Positions 6,273 to 13,156 of a stretch of DNA of 22,133 nucleotides are shown here, piece after piece. The position numbers and the translations under genes were made by a program. The stretch is from IMG/VR virus record IMGVR_UViG_3300006790_000128, positions 1 through 22,133 of that record; one strand, 5' to 3'. The notes beneath the pieces are model-generated. The model saw only the letters and a program-made list of their open reading frames with translations, was not told where the DNA came from and ran no database searches. This DNA is from a virus. Position 1 is the first letter of the stretch. Each line of letters begins with the position of its first letter.

Positions 6273-6313
6273 GAACATAGACGCGTATAGTCGACGGCCT
6301 AGAGACTATGTTC
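6273..6313 (+). promoter_or_regulatory. Inverted repeat in the leader before the tail-region genes
   Basis: GAACATAG (6273-6280) is the exact reverse complement of CTATGTTC (6306-6313), separated by 25 bases that include a GTCGAC palindrome and a GACGGC also found in the hairpin before the capsid genes (4141-4146). The element ends about ten bases before the AGGAGG ribosome binding site of the next gene. It can fold as an mRNA leader stem-loop or act as a protein-binding site. No U-run follows, so it is not a terminator. Confidence 0.45.
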
Positions 6314-6334
6314 GGAAACTAGGAGGATAAAATT

Positions 6335-6736
6335 ATGGCAAATACTACATTTTCAGGACCAGTTCGATCAGAGAACGGTTTTGACATGATAACTAAAAAC
6401 GCAACTACAGGTGCTGTTACAACTAACGCATCTTATGACAAAGGTATAACAGGTGGAGTTCAATCTTTATCTGGAGCTGGCGCAGTTGATATCGTTAACT
6501 TAGTAACTGAGGTTACAACTACTGGAGCAGATGCATTGACTTTAGCAGATGGTACAGTTGGTCAAATCAAAATAATTACTATGATTGTTGACGGTGGAAA
6601 TGGAACTTTAACTCCAACTACTTTTGCAAACGGAACTACAATCACATTCGACGCAGTGAATGAAACTGTATGTTTATTATTTGCAAACACAATTGGATGG
6701 GTTGTTGTTTCAAATAGTGGCGCAACGGTAGCGTAA
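6335..6736 (+). CDS. Virion structural protein, unknown role
   Basis: This 133-residue protein is rich in Thr, Gly, Val, Ala and Asn with strong beta alternation and very few Lys or Arg residues. It begins MANTTFSGPVRSENGFDMIT, a start pattern shared by many marine phage structural proteins. The rest is repeated short strands (ALTLADGTVGQIKIITMIVD, NGTTITFDAVNETVCLLFAN) typical of surface or fibre folds. It has its own leader, with a candidate promoter, an inverted repeat and an AGGAGG ribosome binding site, and a stable hairpin after its stop. That suggests separately tuned, high expression. A head fibre or decoration protein is most likely. Confidence 0.6.
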   Translation: MANTTFSGPVRSENGFDMITKNATTGAVTTNASYDKGITGGVQSLSGAGAVDIVNLVTEVTTTGADALTLADGTVGQIKIITMIVDGGNGTLTPTTFANGTTITFDAVNETVCLLFANTIGWVVVSNSGATVA

Positions 6737-6748
6737 TAAATAATTTAT

Positions 6749-6768
6749 TGTGGGGCTTCGGCCCCACA
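6749..6768 (+). terminator. Hairpin with UUCG tetraloop
   Basis: TGTGGGGC (6749-6756) pairs perfectly with GCCCCACA (6761-6768) around TTCG, giving the very stable C(UUCG)G tetraloop. It follows the preceding stop codon by about a dozen bases. The following bases are TGAATTTAAGG, so there is no real U-run on the + strand. It probably stabilises an mRNA 3' end or attenuates transcription rather than stopping it completely. Confidence 0.6.
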
Positions 6769-6787
6769 TGAATTTAAGGAGAATAAT

Positions 6788-7117
6788 ATGTCAATAACAT
6801 CAAAAGTTAGACAATCTGTAATACTAACTGCAAGTGGACAAATACAAAAATTGATTAATGGAACTGCAACTAATATCACTGCAGCAAACATTATGAATAT
6901 TTATGCAATGTCAAGTGCAGCAAATGCTGAAATTAAAATTTATAATGAAATAGGAAGTGGTGCTACTGCTTCTAAATTAATTTATCATGGTAAGTTTGGT
7001 TCAGCTGCTGATGCTGTTCACGAGTTTAAATTACCAGGAGCTGGTATTTATGCTGACACAGGAATGTATGCAGTTTTGGCTAACATAGACTTTTTTTACG
7101 TAGTCGGAACATTTTAG
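6788..7117 (+). CDS. Small virion structural protein, unknown role
   Basis: This encodes 109 residues, rich in Ala, Ile, Thr and Asn, with beta-type alternation (QSVILTASGQIQKLINGTAT, AEIKIYNEIGSGATASKLIY) and an aromatic C-terminal strand (IDFFYVVGTF). The ribosome binding site is AAGGAG (about 6776-6781). It lies between the putative head or fibre protein and the first connector-like gene, so a head-completion or decoration role is possible. No family is recognised. Its stop is 11 bases before the next ATG, with AGGAG between. Confidence 0.6.
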   Translation: MSITSKVRQSVILTASGQIQKLINGTATNITAANIMNIYAMSSAANAEIKIYNEIGSGATASKLIYHGKFGSAADAVHEFKLPGAGIYADTGMYAVLANIDFFYVVGTF

Positions 7118-7128
7118 AGGAGTAGCCA

Positions 7129-7932
7129 ATGGCGAATACTACTTCCTCATCATATTCATTTGATCAGGATTTCTCGATAGATGAAATCATTGCAGATGCG
7201 TATGAGCGTTTAGGTCTTGTGGGAACGGCAGGACACCAAATAAAAACGGCTAGAAGATCTTTAAACATTCTTTTTCAAGAATGGGGCAATAGAGGAATTC
7301 ATTTTTGGGAAGTTGGAAATACAAATATTAATTTAGTTGTAGGTTCGTCAACTAATGTTGATGCTACTGCTGAAGGTTCTGGTATTTATACTTTTTATAG
7401 AAATTCTTCAGATGTTCCTGGAGGAGGAGAACCACCACAAGCTACAACAGTTCCAACAGCAAACGTTTATGGTATCTCAGATATTTTAAATGTTACTTAT
7501 AGACAAAATTATAATACCACATCTCAATCAGATATTGGTTTAACTAAAGTTGCAAGAGATGCTTATTCTGCAACAGCAAACAAAGCGTCACTTGGAACAC
7601 CTTCTCAATATTGGGTACAAAGATTTATAGATAAAGTTACAATTACTATTTATCCTATGCCTAATGCAACTGCTGCATCAAACTATTTAAATGTTTATTA
7701 TGTAAAAAGAATTCAAGATGCAGGAGCATATACTAACGCAAGTGATGCACCTTTTAGATTTGTACCATGCATGATTTCAGGTCTTGCATATTATTTATCT
7801 ATGAAGTTTGCACCACAAAGAACACAGGAGATGAAGTTGTTGTACGAGGATGAACTTGCTAGAGCACTATCTGAAGATGGTTCTGCAGCTAGCACTTACA
7901 TTACTCCGAAGACATACTATCCAAATATATAA
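7129..7932 (+). CDS. Head-to-tail adaptor (P22 gp4/T7 gp11-like)
   Basis: The 267-residue protein starts with a helical domain containing SIDEIIADAYERLGLVG and the block ARRSLNILFQEWGNRGIHFW. This combination (an acidic helix, an (A/R)-SLNxLxxEWxNxGIxxW helix, then beta strands) is characteristic of adaptor proteins such as P22 gp4 and T7 gp11 that sit below the portal and join head to tail. The middle is strand-rich and contains QYWVQRFIDKVTITIYPMPN. The end is helical (AYYLSMKFAPQRTQEMKLLY), as in these adaptors. It overlaps the next gene by one base (TAATG), so they are translationally coupled. The family assignment is by pattern, and the exact structural class is not certain. Confidence 0.7.
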   Translation: MANTTSSSYSFDQDFSIDEIIADAYERLGLVGTAGHQIKTARRSLNILFQEWGNRGIHFWEVGNTNINLVVGSSTNVDATAEGSGIYTFYRNSSDVPGGGEPPQATTVPTANVYGISDILNVTYRQNYNTTSQSDIGLTKVARDAYSATANKASLGTPSQYWVQRFIDKVTITIYPMPNATAASNYLNVYYVKRIQDAGAYTNASDAPFRFVPCMISGLAYYLSMKFAPQRTQEMKLLYEDELARALSEDGSAASTYITPKTYYPNI

Positions 7933-8747
7933 TGGCTAGATTTGCAAAAGGTAGTAGAGCATTAGCAATCTCTGATAGATCAGGCGCAGCATTTCCATAT
8001 AGAGAAATGGTGCAAGAGTGGACAGGTGCATGGGTCCATATTTCTGAATTTGAACCTAAGCAACCACAATTAGAACCACATCCAGTAGGAGCTGATCCAC
8101 AAGGATTAAAACATGCAAGACCTGCAAGAGTTGAGTTTCCTGTACAAGATATTTTACCTAACAATCCATTTACAACAACAGGTGGATCTGGAACTTTAAG
8201 TGTGTCTTATCCATCAAATCAAATAAATGATGGAACTACTTATGTTAGATTTCAATCTGTTAAAGAACCTGTAGGTGGTGTTGCTATTTCTACTTTACAA
8301 TTAGAAACTACACTAAACGGAAATATAAGTGATTCAGTAGCAACTATTACTTTAACAGATGCCACTGAGTTTCCAACGTCGGGTTTTATTATGATAGAAA
8401 AAGTTGATACAACTCCGAACACAGCTAATTATGGAAAATATTTAAATGAAGTAATTCAATATACTGGCAAAGCTGGTAATAATTTGACAGGATGCACACG
8501 TGGAACATCTGCCCCATTTAAAGGAGTGAGTCCATCTAATACTACAGCAACTACGCATAGCAGTGGAGCAAAAGTTTTTGGATCTTATTTAGCAACTGCT
8601 GTTGGAACAACGGTTCAAACAGGCGCTCAACCAGCAACTGAAACACAATACAATTCATTAACAGTGCCATTAGTATCTAATGCTACAAGCACTAAAACAG
8701 GAGGCGGTTTTCAATGTACAATTGGACCGATTAATGATAGAGCTTAA
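7932..8747 (+). CDS. Tail or neck structural protein with a beta-type motif
   Basis: This 271-residue protein has an N-terminal block with RALAISDRSGAAFPYREMV and VHISEFEPKQPQLEPHP. That block recurs at the start of structural proteins in marine phages, next to connector genes. The central part (about 125-210) carries a strand-rich unit ending in EVIQYTG...LTGCTRGTSAPFKG...HSSGAKV. A closely similar unit (EEISYTG...TRNVRGTTNAAHSNGATV) occurs in the large nozzle-like protein encoded at 18998. The shared unit is probably a small carbohydrate-binding or oligomerising beta module. The gene is coupled to the adaptor upstream. Its exact place in the virion is unknown. Confidence 0.65.
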   Translation: MARFAKGSRALAISDRSGAAFPYREMVQEWTGAWVHISEFEPKQPQLEPHPVGADPQGLKHARPARVEFPVQDILPNNPFTTTGGSGTLSVSYPSNQINDGTTYVRFQSVKEPVGGVAISTLQLETTLNGNISDSVATITLTDATEFPTSGFIMIEKVDTTPNTANYGKYLNEVIQYTGKAGNNLTGCTRGTSAPFKGVSPSNTTATTHSSGAKVFGSYLATAVGTTVQTGAQPATETQYNSLTVPLVSNATSTKTGGGFQCTIGPINDRA

Positions 8748-8749
8748 TT

Positions 8750-9481
8750 ATGGCATATAGTTATTCAGATTTAACAACAGATATTAGAAATTGGACAGAA
8801 GTAGATGCAAATGTATTTACTGCTGCTGTTATAAATGGATTTCTTCGTAATGCTGAACACAGAATTAATTTAGATCTTCCTATGGATTCTGATAGAATCA
8901 TGGCACAGGGTCAGTTTGCTCAAAATTTTAATAGTATTACAGTTCCAGCAGGAACTTTATTTGTAAGAGGTGTACAAGTTTTTAATTCTACAACTGCTAC
9001 TACAGAACAAGGTTTTTGGTTGGAAAGACGAGATCAAACTTTCATTACTGAATATGTAGGCGAAGCTACAGGACCTTCGGGAGGTCAAGCAGCACAAAAC
9101 GTTAAAGGTTTACCTAAATATTATTCTATGTTTGGAGGAGCTACAACAGGTACAAGCACAGCTACTTCTGGAGCTATTTATGTAGCCCCTACACCAGATC
9201 AAAATTATCAATATATTATTCATTATAATGCTATGCCTTCTGGTTTAGAAACTGAGACAGCTGGGACATATATTAGTAATTATTTCCCTCAAGGACTACT
9301 CTATGCTTGTTTATGTGAGGCATATTCTTTTTTAAAAGGTCCAACAGATATGTTGACATTATACGAGCAAAAGTATAAAACTGAACTACAAAAGTTTGCA
9401 GCGATGCAAATTGGAAGAAGAAGACGAGACGATTACACGGATGGTACATTAAGAATTCCAATCGAGTCACCGCCTCAGTAA
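8750..9481 (+). CDS. Second adaptor-like tail/neck protein (gp11/SU10-adaptor type)
   Basis: The 243-residue protein begins with a helical domain (YSDLTTDIRNWTEVDANVFT, then INGFLRNAEHRINLDLPMD). A beta-rich centre follows, and a long C-terminal helix (YEQKYKTELQKFAAMQIGRR) ends in RRRRDDYTDGTLRIP. The helical head, beta domain and RRRRDDY tail recur in neck or adaptor proteins of marine podoviruses. The layout resembles the adaptor ring proteins of the T7 gp11 and SU10 type. Two adaptor-like proteins (here and at 7129) may form successive rings below the portal. The start follows the previous stop by two bases without a clear ribosome binding site, suggesting coupling. Confidence 0.6.
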   Translation: MAYSYSDLTTDIRNWTEVDANVFTAAVINGFLRNAEHRINLDLPMDSDRIMAQGQFAQNFNSITVPAGTLFVRGVQVFNSTTATTEQGFWLERRDQTFITEYVGEATGPSGGQAAQNVKGLPKYYSMFGGATTGTSTATSGAIYVAPTPDQNYQYIIHYNAMPSGLETETAGTYISNYFPQGLLYACLCEAYSFLKGPTDMLTLYEQKYKTELQKFAAMQIGRRRRDDYTDGTLRIPIESPPQ

Positions 9482-9496
9482 TAGGAGAAAAACATT

Positions 9497-9937
9497 ATGG
9501 CAATAACATCAGCAATTTGTAACAGCTTCAAAACAGAAGTTCTACAGGGCATTCATAATTTTACTGCTTCCTCTGGAAACACATTTAATCTAGCTCTATA
9601 CACAAGTTCAGCTACATTAAATAAATCAACAACAGCCTACAGCGCTACAAACGAAATATCTAATACATCAGGTTCAGCTTATTCTGCAAAAGGAAAAGCA
9701 CTTACAAGTGTAACTCCTGCATTATCAACTGACACTGCGTGTTGTGACTTTGCAGATGTGTCTTGGACTTCAGCATCGTTTACAGCGAACGGTTGTTTGA
9801 TATTTAATGATTCAGCAGCAGGTGATCCAGCAGTATGTGCGATCGCTTTTGGTGGAGATAAAACAGTTTCTTCAGGAACTTTTACAATTCAATTCCCAGT
9901 AGCAGACGCAAGTAACGCGATCATCAGAATAGCGTAA
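9497..9937 (+). CDS. Small tail structural protein, unknown role
   Basis: This encodes 146 residues with beta-rich composition. The N-terminal pattern AITSAICNSFKTEVLQGIHN, followed by FNLALYTSSATLNKSTTAY, is common in phage tail-region proteins. The rest is Ser/Ala/Thr-rich strands with paired Cys (DTACCDF) and a hydrophobic C-terminal strand. The ribosome binding site TAGGAG (9482-9487) is good. The position between adaptor-like and fibre-like proteins suggests a tail or fibre-base protein. Many relatives are annotated only as structural, and no enzyme motif is visible. Confidence 0.6.
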   Translation: MAITSAICNSFKTEVLQGIHNFTASSGNTFNLALYTSSATLNKSTTAYSATNEISNTSGSAYSAKGKALTSVTPALSTDTACCDFADVSWTSASFTANGCLIFNDSAAGDPAVCAIAFGGDKTVSSGTFTIQFPVADASNAIIRIA

Positions 9938-9951
9938 AGGAGTAACGCGGT

Positions 9952-11430
9952 ATGTCCGTTACTAAAACCTTTACAGTAACGGTTGTTAGCACCGGTTCCG
10001 GTAACAAATATGTTATCGATGGTGTACAACAAGACACTGTTATTTTAGGTGAAGGCGGTACGTATAGATTTGATCAATCGGCCGCTTCTAATAGTACTCA
10101 CCCTCTTTTATTTTCTACAACTGACGACGGGACACATGGTGGTGGTTCAAATTATACAACCGGTGTAACTACAGTTGGAACTCCAGGAAATGCAGGAGCC
10201 TACACTCAAATTGTCGTAGCAGATCCTGCACCACAACTTTATTATTGGTGTCTTAACCATCCTGGAATGGGTGGACAAGCAAACACCGTTCCAATGGATC
10301 AAGCTACTTCAGTCTGGGGTGGAAATAGTCCTTCAGTAGCTTGGAATGTAAACTCATGGCAATCTAACTCAATGACAATGACCTTAACAGGTCAAAGTTC
10401 AACATCAAGTATAGGTACAGTTCAAGCTTATCCTGAATCAGGATGGGGTTCTGACACTTGGGGAATGGAAAACTGGGGAGAAAGCTCAGTTGATGTTTAT
10501 CCAACAGGTTTTGGTTTAACTTCATCAATAGGAACTCTAGATGTTTATGCTTCAAATGGTTGGGGCCGACAACAATGGGGCAACTCTGCGTGGGGAGAAG
10601 AATATTCTGTTTTATTATCAGGTTTCAGTTTAACTTCTAGTATTGGAACAGTAATTGCTGAAGAATTTGTACAAGTAGATATAACAGCACCAGCAGGTTT
10701 AACTTCTTCAGTAGGTGATCCAATCACTGGACAAATTACTTTTGTAAATCCAACAGGTCAACAAGCTCAAACAGAACTTGGTGATTTTGATAATGCTGGT
10801 ACTATGGTTGGTTGGGGTAGAAATGGTTGGGGTGAAGAACCATATGGAGATTCTTGGAATAAACTTGTTCAACCTGCCGGACTTTCTTCAGTTTCTAGTG
10901 TAGGATCTATTACTCCTGCACAATTTGCATTTGGTTTAACAGGTGTAGAAGCTACAAGTTCTGTTGGTACTTTAGGATTAGAATTTGGAGCAAGCACAGA
11001 ACCTATAACAGGTGTAAGTGCAACATCTAGCACGGGTAATATATCAATAGGTATAGGAGTTCCATTAACCGGGGTTAGTGCGCTATCTAGCACGGGTGAT
11101 ATATCAATAGGTATAGGAGTTCCATTAACTGGTGTAGAGGCCACTTCAGAAATAGGTGAAGTAGAACAATCTTCTTCTCCTATTATACAACCAACTGGCT
11201 ATGGTTTAACCTCTTCAACAGGAACATTTACTATCGATGATATGCAGATAGGTTTAACTGGTTTAAGTACTACTTCTACAGTAGGATCACTAACTATTCC
11301 AGATGCTACTATTGGCTTAACTGGTCAAGAACTTCAAATAAGTCTTAATGGTCCTGGAATTAGTCCTCTATATTACAGAAAATTAACACCTAAAACTAGC
11401 ACAGGATATACTATAAAAACACCTGCATAA
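9952..11430 (+). CDS. Tail protein with cupredoxin-like domain and Gly/Trp and TSSxG repeats
   Basis: The 492-residue protein has three parts. Residues about 1-112 form a plastocyanin-like (cupredoxin) beta barrel with the four type 1 copper ligands in the right order: His50 (in STHPLLFS) and Cys100, His103 and Met106 (in YYWCLNHPGMGG). Residues about 120-300 contain repeated Trp/Gly motifs (GWGSDTWGMENWG, NGWGRQQWGNSAWGEE, GWGRNGWGEE) alternating with LTSSIGT strands. Residues about 305-465 are repeats of about 20 residues of the type LTGVSATSSxGxISI, including an in-frame 60-bp tandem duplication. Repeats of this kind occur in phage fibres. The domain could bind copper or be a structural relic of the fold. 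Role: a tail spike or fibre component, inferred from repeats and position. Confidence 0.7.
   Translation: MSVTKTFTVTVVSTGSGNKYVIDGVQQDTVILGEGGTYRFDQSAASNSTHPLLFSTTDDGTHGGGSNYTTGVTTVGTPGNAGAYTQIVVADPAPQLYYWCLNHPGMGGQANTVPMDQATSVWGGNSPSVAWNVNSWQSNSMTMTLTGQSSTSSIGTVQAYPESGWGSDTWGMENWGESSVDVYPTGFGLTSSIGTLDVYASNGWGRQQWGNSAWGEEYSVLLSGFSLTSSIGTVIAEEFVQVDITAPAGLTSSVGDPITGQITFVNPTGQQAQTELGDFDNAGTMVGWGRNGWGEEPYGDSWNKLVQPAGLSSVSSVGSITPAQFAFGLTGVEATSSVGTLGLEFGASTEPITGVSATSSTGNISIGIGVPLTGVSALSSTGDISIGIGVPLTGVEATSEIGEVEQSSSPIIQPTGYGLTSSTGTFTIDDMQIGLTGLSTTSTVGSLTIPDATIGLTGQELQISLNGPGISPLYYRKLTPKTSTGYTIKTPA
11007..11126 (+). repeat. 60-bp tandem duplication, two copies, in-frame
   Basis: Bases 11007-11066 and 11067-11126 are near-identical copies differing at a handful of positions, concentrated in the first third of the unit. 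The last 40 bases or so differ at a single position (AAT/GAT in the TCTAGCACGGGT...CCATT part). Each copy encodes 20 residues of the TGVSA(T/L)SSTG(N/D)ISIGIGVP type. A third, diverged unit begins at 11127. The 60-base period preserves the frame, so copy number can change without breaking the protein. Confidence 0.85.
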
Positions 11431-11436
11431 TTATGT

Positions 11437-11465
11437 TTGACTTGACAATAAATAAATTATATAAA
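11437..11465 (+). promoter_or_regulatory. Probable sigma-70-type promoter before the fibre genes
   Basis: TTGACT (11437-11442), a 17-base spacer and TATAAA (11460-11465) each match the consensus boxes at five of six positions with ideal spacing. The site lies in the 65-base gap between the repeat-rich tail protein and the fibre gene at 11496, about 30 bases before its ATG. A second TTGACA overlaps it (11442-11447) but has no well-placed -10 box. Confidence 0.5.
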
Positions 11466-11495
11466 TAACGAAAATTAAGTAAACGGATATAAATT

Positions 11496-12194
11496 ATGGC
11501 ATCATCATATTCTACAGACCTCAAACTAGAATTAATGGCTACTGGTGAAAACGCTGGTACTTGGGGTGATAAAACTAATACAAACTTAAATCTTGTTCAA
11601 CAAGCAGTTGCTGGTTATCAAGCAATCGATTGTGCATCTTCAGATGTTGCTCTTGTAATGACTGATGCAACTATTTCAAATGCAAGAAATGCAACTTTAA
11701 AATTAACAGGCACATTAGCTGCAAACAGAAACGTAACTATTCCTGACAGTATTGAAAAAGTCTATAACATTGTAGATGGAACTGACCACGCAGGATACAC
11801 TTTAACTTTTAAAACAGCATCAGGTACAGGTGTACTTTTATGCGAAGGCAATAACTACGTAGTATATGCTGATGGAACTAACGTTGTAAAACTTACTGAA
11901 GAAAGAGTTTGGAGAACTGTAACTGCAGCAGAAACTGTTCAAGCAGGTGCTAAACTTTTTGTAGACACAAATGGTGGAGCAGTAACAGTTACGCTACCTG
12001 CCTCGCCAGCTGTTGGTGATGTAGTAAATTTTGTAGATTCAAGATATACGTTTGATTCAAATGCATTGACTGTTGGAAGAAATAGTTCTAAAATAGCAAA
12101 TGCAAGTTCGGACTTAGTAGTTAATACAGAAGGTGCTGCATTTGGACTAGTTTATTCTGGTGCGAACGTAGGATGGACTTACACGGAGAAATAA
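11496..12194 (+). CDS. Tail fibre-type structural protein
   Basis: The 232-residue protein starts with SYSTDLKLELMATGENAGTW and continues GDKTNTNLNLVQQAVAGYQ, a start block shared by many fibre or tail proteins of marine phages. The rest is beta-rich, with a block near residues 160-230 (VTVTLPASPAVGDVVNFVDS, NTEGAAFGLVYSGANVGW) that recurs as a C-terminal module of fibres. The TGENAGTWGDKTN motif probably serves trimerisation or attachment, by analogy only. The ribosome binding site is weak, and a promoter-like sequence lies just upstream. The stop is one base before the next ATG, so it is co-translated with the collar-domain protein. Confidence 0.7.
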   Translation: MASSYSTDLKLELMATGENAGTWGDKTNTNLNLVQQAVAGYQAIDCASSDVALVMTDATISNARNATLKLTGTLAANRNVTIPDSIEKVYNIVDGTDHAGYTLTFKTASGTGVLLCEGNNYVVYADGTNVVKLTEERVWRTVTAAETVQAGAKLFVDTNGGAVTVTLPASPAVGDVVNFVDSRYTFDSNALTVGRNSSKIANASSDLVVNTEGAAFGLVYSGANVGWTYTEK

Positions 12195-12195
12195 T

Positions 12196-12768
12196 ATGTC
12201 AAATTACGAAGCAACTAAATACGATTTTTCAGGAGCAGACCTTACAGGTATCGAAGGAATTCCTACGGCAACTATTGTACCATGGACAACTGCATCTATA
12301 CCAACAGGGTACTTAGAATGTGATGGCGCAGCAGTTTCACGATCAACTTATTCTGCTTTGTTTGCAATAATAGGTACAACTTACGGAGCTGGAGATGGTG
12401 CATCAACTTTTAATGTTCCTAATTTAGCGGACAACGTAGCAGTTTCAAAATCAAACAATAAGGCTTTAGCATCAACTGGAGGAGCTAACACTGTAGCTTC
12501 AACTGGAAACGTTGGAGGATCTACAGCTAACGCAAGTTTATCAACAGCGCAACTTGCTAATCACTCACACAACATGCCGAGTGGTCCTGGACCATGGGGT
12601 GGTGGTGGATCCAACAATACTACTCAACAACCTGGTGGTTCTGCAAGAAACACAGGTGATGCTGGTAGTGGTCAAGGTCACTCTCACAACATGAGTGCAA
12701 CTTTTACTGGTGATGCAACTTCAGTATTGCAACCTTATTTAACAGTGGTATATATAATTAAGACGTAG
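12196..12768 (+). CDS. Tail collar domain fibre protein
   Basis: This 190-residue protein carries a Phage_Collar domain (residues about 25-85). The signature IVPWTTASIPTGYLECDGAA is followed by a RSTYSALFAIIGTTYGAGDG block and FNVPNLADN. The remainder is Gly/Ser/Asn-rich with two short His-rich motifs (NHSHNMPSG and GHSHNMSATF). It ends in QPYLTVVYIIKT, the usual end of this microcystin-dependent-protein-like family. Members are found at tips of short tail fibres (for example T4 gp12), where His-rich motifs can hold metal ions in the trimer. This is probably a receptor-binding tip. GGAG (12184-12187) precedes the ATG. Confidence 0.85.
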   Translation: MSNYEATKYDFSGADLTGIEGIPTATIVPWTTASIPTGYLECDGAAVSRSTYSALFAIIGTTYGAGDGASTFNVPNLADNVAVSKSNNKALASTGGANTVASTGNVGGSTANASLSTAQLANHSHNMPSGPGPWGGGGSNNTTQQPGGSARNTGDAGSGQGHSHNMSATFTGDATSVLQPYLTVVYIIKT

Positions 12769-12775
12769 GAGATTT

Positions 12776-13156
12776 ATGGCAACAAATGCACAATGGACAG
12801 TAATATTCGATGACAAGCTAATTCAAAAAAATTATGCTGAGAATAAATGGCATATAATTGATGACGCTTCTTTTTGGGCGAATCCAGCTTATTCAAATTT
12901 TTGGGCTGTTCAGTATGGTACAAGTGTAGCAACTGATGAAGTAGAATACAGAGATGAAACTCCTCACTCTACTTGGGCCGACACAGGTGAAAATTTTCAA
13001 TTGTTTATAGATAAATGGGATGAAGCTCATTTAGCATTCTTACAACAAGAATGGGATGAAGCTCCAGGAAATGCATCTACTGGTGTTCTATATGAATCTG
13101 AAGCAGATAAAATAGCTGACAGAGGACCAAGACCTACATCTTACTCTTCTTCATAG
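12776..13156 (+). CDS. Conserved-type tail-region protein, unknown function
   Basis: This 126-residue, acidic protein is rich in Trp and aromatic residues. It includes WTVIFDDKLIQKNYAENKWH, FWAVQYGTS, DEVEYRDETPHSTWADTGEN and a helix FIDKWDEAHLAFLQQEW, and ends RGPRPTSYSSS. The WTVxFDDK...NxWAxQYGTS...DEVExRDETPHxTW...FIDKWDxAHL pattern recurs next to tail fibre genes in marine phages, where it has no named function. A fibre chaperone or small tail protein is a reasonable guess. The ribosome binding site AGGAG (12766-12770) lies at the end of the upstream gene. Its last 23 bases overlap, tail to tail, with the last gene of the minus-strand operon. Confidence 0.65.
   Translation: MATNAQWTVIFDDKLIQKNYAENKWHIIDDASFWANPAYSNFWAVQYGTSVATDEVEYRDETPHSTWADTGENFQLFIDKWDEAHLAFLQQEWDEAPGNASTGVLYESEADKIADRGPRPTSYSSS

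Noticed and set aside
6175-6334. tRNA or other structured RNA gene in the intergenic gap
   Set aside because: I looked for a cloverleaf and a TPsiC-type GTTCRANNC box and found none. Only the inverted repeat and the promoter-like boxes can be supported.
10869-11144. Open frame on the minus strand opposite the repeat part of the tail protein
   Set aside because: It is a by-product of the repeated codons on the + strand. It has no ribosome binding site and a Pro/Val/Thr repeat composition without family likeness.
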